64,000 bases of DNA from Prochlorococcus sp. AG-402-K10 (GTDB lineage Bacteria; Cyanobacteriota; Cyanobacteriia; PCC-6307; Cyanobiaceae). Where the stretch lies: positions 38,369 through 102,368 of the forward strand of contig QCIF01000005.1 of the NCBI GenBank assembly GCA_003216835.1, written 5' to 3'. Each line of letters starts with the position of its first letter. Position 1 is the first letter of the stretch. The notes under the pieces were generated by a model, which searched no databases, was not told the origin of the DNA, and was given only the letters and a program-made list of their open reading frames with translations. Positions 61,927 to 64,000 of the stretch are shown in pieces. Made by a program: the position numbers and the translations under genes.

Positions 61927-63051
61927 ATGAATAAAAAAATGAGTTTTGAAGAAAAGAAAACAAACGAATCAAAGGAAGTCATATCTAAAGAAAAAGACAA
62001 AGCATTAAGTCTCGTCTTAGGCCAAATAGAAAGGAACTTTGGAAGAGGGTCAATTATGAGACTGGGTGACGCTTCTAGAATGAAAGTAGAAACAATATCA
62101 ACTGGGGCGCTCACATTAGATTTGGCATTAGGAGGAGGATATCCAAAAGGAAGAGTAGTTGAAGTATACGGACCGGAAAGTTCTGGAAAAACAACACTCA
62201 CGCTACACGCAATAGCAGAGGTTCAAAAAAATGGGGGAGTAGCCGCATTTGTAGATGCTGAGCATGCATTAGATCCAGTTTATGCAGCTTCTCTAGGGGT
62301 TGACGTTGAAAATCTATTAGTCTCACAGCCAGACACAGGTGAAATGGCTCTAGAAATCGTTGATCAACTTATAAGGTCGAGTGCCGTAGATCTTGTGGTT
62401 GTTGACTCCGTAGCAGCACTTACTCCAAGAGCAGAAATAGAGGGAGAAATGGGAGATCATGTGATAGGAAGTCAGGCAAGACTGATGAGTCAAGCGATGA
62501 GAAAAATAACAGGTAATATTGGTAAATCTGGATGTACAGTAATATTCCTAAATCAATTGCGTTTAAAAATCGGTGTTACTTACGGAAATCCAGAGACAAC
62601 CACAGGAGGAAATGCATTAAAATTTTACGCATCAGTAAGACTTGATATTAGAAGAATTCAAACTCTTAAAAGAGGTACAGAAGAATACGGAATAAGAGCA
62701 AAAGTTAAAGTAGCAAAAAACAAAGTTGCACCTCCATTTAGAATTGCTGAATTTGATATTTTATTCGGTAAAGGGATTAGCACAACAGGATGTTTATTAG
62801 ATTTAGCAGAAGAGACTAACATTATAATTAGGAGAGGAGCTTGGTACAGTTATGAAGGAGAAAATATTGGACAAGGAAGAGATAACACAATTATTTGGCT
62901 AGATCAAAACATAGAGGTAAGGAATAAAGTAGAGTCTATTGTCAAAAGCAAACTAACAGAAGGTAGTGAAGTAAGCTCTAATTCTATGAAAGCACTAAAT
63001 AACAATGCAAGTAATACAATCGTTGCTAATGATATAAAAACAGTAGCTTAG
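61927..63051 (+). CDS. recA: Recombinase RecA
   Basis: RecA promotes strand exchange and LexA self-cleavage. The product is 374 aa. Walker A is GPESSGKTT (82-90), and [20 protein letters not shown] and the [17 protein letters not shown] region are intact. The N-terminal 25 residues and the Asn/Ser-rich C-terminus are variable. ATG 61927 is used; ATG at residue 5 is possible. A LexA-type box lies upstream, and the 3' end is 2 bp from the convergent DUF2839 gene. Confidence 0.97.
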   Translation: MNKKMSFEEKKTNESKEVISKEKDKALSLVLGQIERNFGRGSIMRLGDASRMKVETISTGALTLDLALGGGYPKGRVVEVYGPESSGKTTLTLHAIAEVQKNGGVAAFVDAEHALDPVYAASLGVDVENLLVSQPDTGEMALEIVDQLIRSSAVDLVVVDSVAALTPRAEIEGEMGDHVIGSQARLMSQAMRKITGNIGKSGCTVIFLNQLRLKIGVTYGNPETTTGGNALKFYASVRLDIRRIQTLKRGTEEYGIRAKVKVAKNKVAPPFRIAEFDILFGKGISTTGCLLDLAEETNIIIRRGAWYSYEGENIGQGRDNTIIWLDQNIEVRNKVESIVKSKLTEGSEVSSNSMKALNNNASNTIVANDIKTVA

Positions 63052-63053
63052 AT

Positions 63054-63299
63054 TTATAACGAATCAGCTAAAGTCCACCACCCCGCAGCCGGTCCAATAA
63101 ATCTGACTACAACCCATAAAAGCACTAAACCTCCAATTCCAAACCAACTAGCTTTAATACTTAATTTAATAAAACTATCTCTTTGATTGATTGTTAAAGG
63201 GAGCCATTCAATTAATCTAGGAGAATTATCTTCTTTAGATTTAATATTATGTTTTTTTGGAGGCACACCTAATGTTTTACGCCTTTTTGCTTCTCCCAT
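63054..63299 (-). CDS. DUF2839-family small membrane protein
   Basis: The protein is 81 aa with the N-terminal MGEAKRRKTLGVPPKK typical of DUF2839. One or two hydrophobic segments follow (about 46-70, with WFGIGGLVLLWVVVRFIGP), then a GWW-containing end. It is cyanobacteria-specific and of unknown function. It lies 28 bp after the DinG-like helicase gene on the same strand and is convergent with recA. Confidence 0.8.
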   Translation of the reverse strand: MGEAKRRKTLGVPPKKHNIKSKEDNSPRLIEWLPLTINQRDSFIKLSIKASWFGIGGLVLLWVVVRFIGPAAGWWTLADSL

Positions 63300-63327
63300 G
63301 TTTAAAATCTGTTTACTAAATCATAAC

Positions 63328-64000
63328 CTAATCGAAAGGTAACATATAGTTAATTTTTTTTGAGGGTTGAATACTTTGTAGCAGTAATCTTCCCCAATTT
63401 CTTTTATTAGCTCTGCCATCAAGGATTATTAACTTACCAGAATTTCTTCTTAAAGGAGAAATAGACCTTTCTAATTTTACTTTTGCTTCAGGAAGTAAGA
63501 ATTCTCTAAACCAATCTTTTGAAAGTTTTTTATTATAAGACACCGTAATTAAATTAATTGGTTCTGACAGACTTGGAATTGGTAGAAGAGGAATAATAAT
63601 TTGTTCTGGAATTTCTACTAACATAGAATTTTTAATCCACCAGTCAAAACTTGCAAATAAAATGTCATTTTTTAAAGACGGCATAGTCTCTAGGTATACC
63701 CTCTTCCCATATAATGATGCTAATTCTGTAGCCAGATAGTTTTTTAAATCAAGATCATCAGATAAAACTAAAGTCAAACCTTTTCTGAAAATTATTAGTT
63801 TTTTACACTTATCTAAAATTACACTATTAAATCGTGGATGATTAGGAAGCATCTGTTTAGGAGGAACATACAATAATATTTTTTTTTCACTAAAATTACT
63901 TTTAAAATTGACCACCAAGTCAACATCTAAACGTTGGTTTTTAAGACATTTTTGGAAAAAATTATCTTTTCTTAAAGCCGACAAAAAAACAAATTTATTA
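63328..64000 (-). CDS. DinG-like DNA helicase, C-terminal part (5' end outside window)
   Basis: The frame is open to the right edge (F-V-F-L before SALRKDNFFQ), so this is the C-terminal end of a larger protein and the TTG at 63984 is not the real start. SALRKDNFFQKCL, LLYVPPKQMLPNHPRF, and the C-terminal LPEAKVKLERSISPLRR and KLIILDGRANKRNWGR fit the helicase C-terminal domain of cyanobacterial XPD/DinG-like proteins. Walker motifs would be outside. The family is inferred from these segments only. Confidence 0.7.
   Translation of the reverse strand, partial: NKFVFLSALRKDNFFQKCLKNQRLDVDLVVNFKSNFSEKKILLYVPPKQMLPNHPRFNSVILDKCKKLIIFRKGLTLVLSDDLDLKNYLATELASLYGKRVYLETMPSLKNDILFASFDWWIKNSMLVEIPEQIIIPLLPIPSLSEPINLITVSYNKKLSKDWFREFLLPEAKVKLERSISPLRRNSGKLIILDGRANKRNWGRLLLQSIQPSKKINYMLPFD

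Overview
The window is about 30% GC and densely packed. It reads as a chromosome segment of a marine picocyanobacterium, most likely a high-light-adapted Prochlorococcus. The pointers are the A/T-rich codon use, photosystem I genes (psaA, psaB, psaI, psaL), ferredoxin-type glutamate synthase, NdhN, the circadian-input protein LdpA, DUF3493/DUF1997/DUF2839 proteins, and the cyanobacterial str and S10-spc-alpha ribosomal clusters. The clade is inferred from composition and gene content, not from an alignment.

Layout. 1-4827: nusA (5' end cut by the window), rnpM/ylxR and infB. 4829-9641: a DUF3493 membrane protein, tRNA-Thr(CGT), then an accessory-looking block of a GT39-type membrane glycosyltransferase, a GT2 glycosyltransferase and a radical SAM enzyme. 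9654-16951: clpS, dapL, rne, rnhB, DUF1997, pheA, an MPBQ/MSBQ-type methyltransferase and a Lon-N protein. 17009-21718: the str cluster on the minus strand (rpsL-rpsG-fusA-tuf-rpsJ). 21918-27689: gltB with a YCII-like gene abutting it, then lipA. 27690-29215: a small decayed or accessory region with a fragment of a methionine aminopeptidase gene, a possible HTH relic, a serine-recombinase homologue that has lost its catalytic serine, and a 70-aa protein. 29212-30882: a beta-lactamase-fold protein and an NlpC/P60 endopeptidase whose start codons are 3 bp apart. 30941-37807: psaL, psaI, a HEAT-like protein, a GT2 protein, psaB and psaA. 38141-42945: a CbiG-CobJ fusion, a HAD protein, tRNA-Ser(GCT), alr and an HNH nuclease. 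42955-59104: about 16 kb of minus-strand translation genes from rplC to prfA. 59389-64000: ndhN, ldpA, tRNA-Gln, a HAD protein, recA with a LexA-type box, a DUF2839 protein and the C-terminal part of a DinG-like helicase.

Most of the window is housekeeping. The translation genes run as tight convoys with 4-bp start/stop overlaps, so they are probably co-transcribed and translationally coupled. The photosystem I core genes psaA-psaB form one unit ending in a clear intrinsic terminator, and psaI-psaL form another. Glutamate synthase, prephenate dehydratase and LL-DAP aminotransferase serve nitrogen and amino-acid metabolism.

The most unusual points are the active-site-dead recombinase homologue and the gene debris beside it; ribosomal proteins L31 and L36 both lacking their zinc-ligand cysteines; an exact cyanobacterial-type LexA box on the recA promoter; a C9A9 run just upstream of rpoA; and the basic PNPase-docking-type tail on RNase E. 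I found no CRISPR array, insertion sequence, prophage or replication origin.
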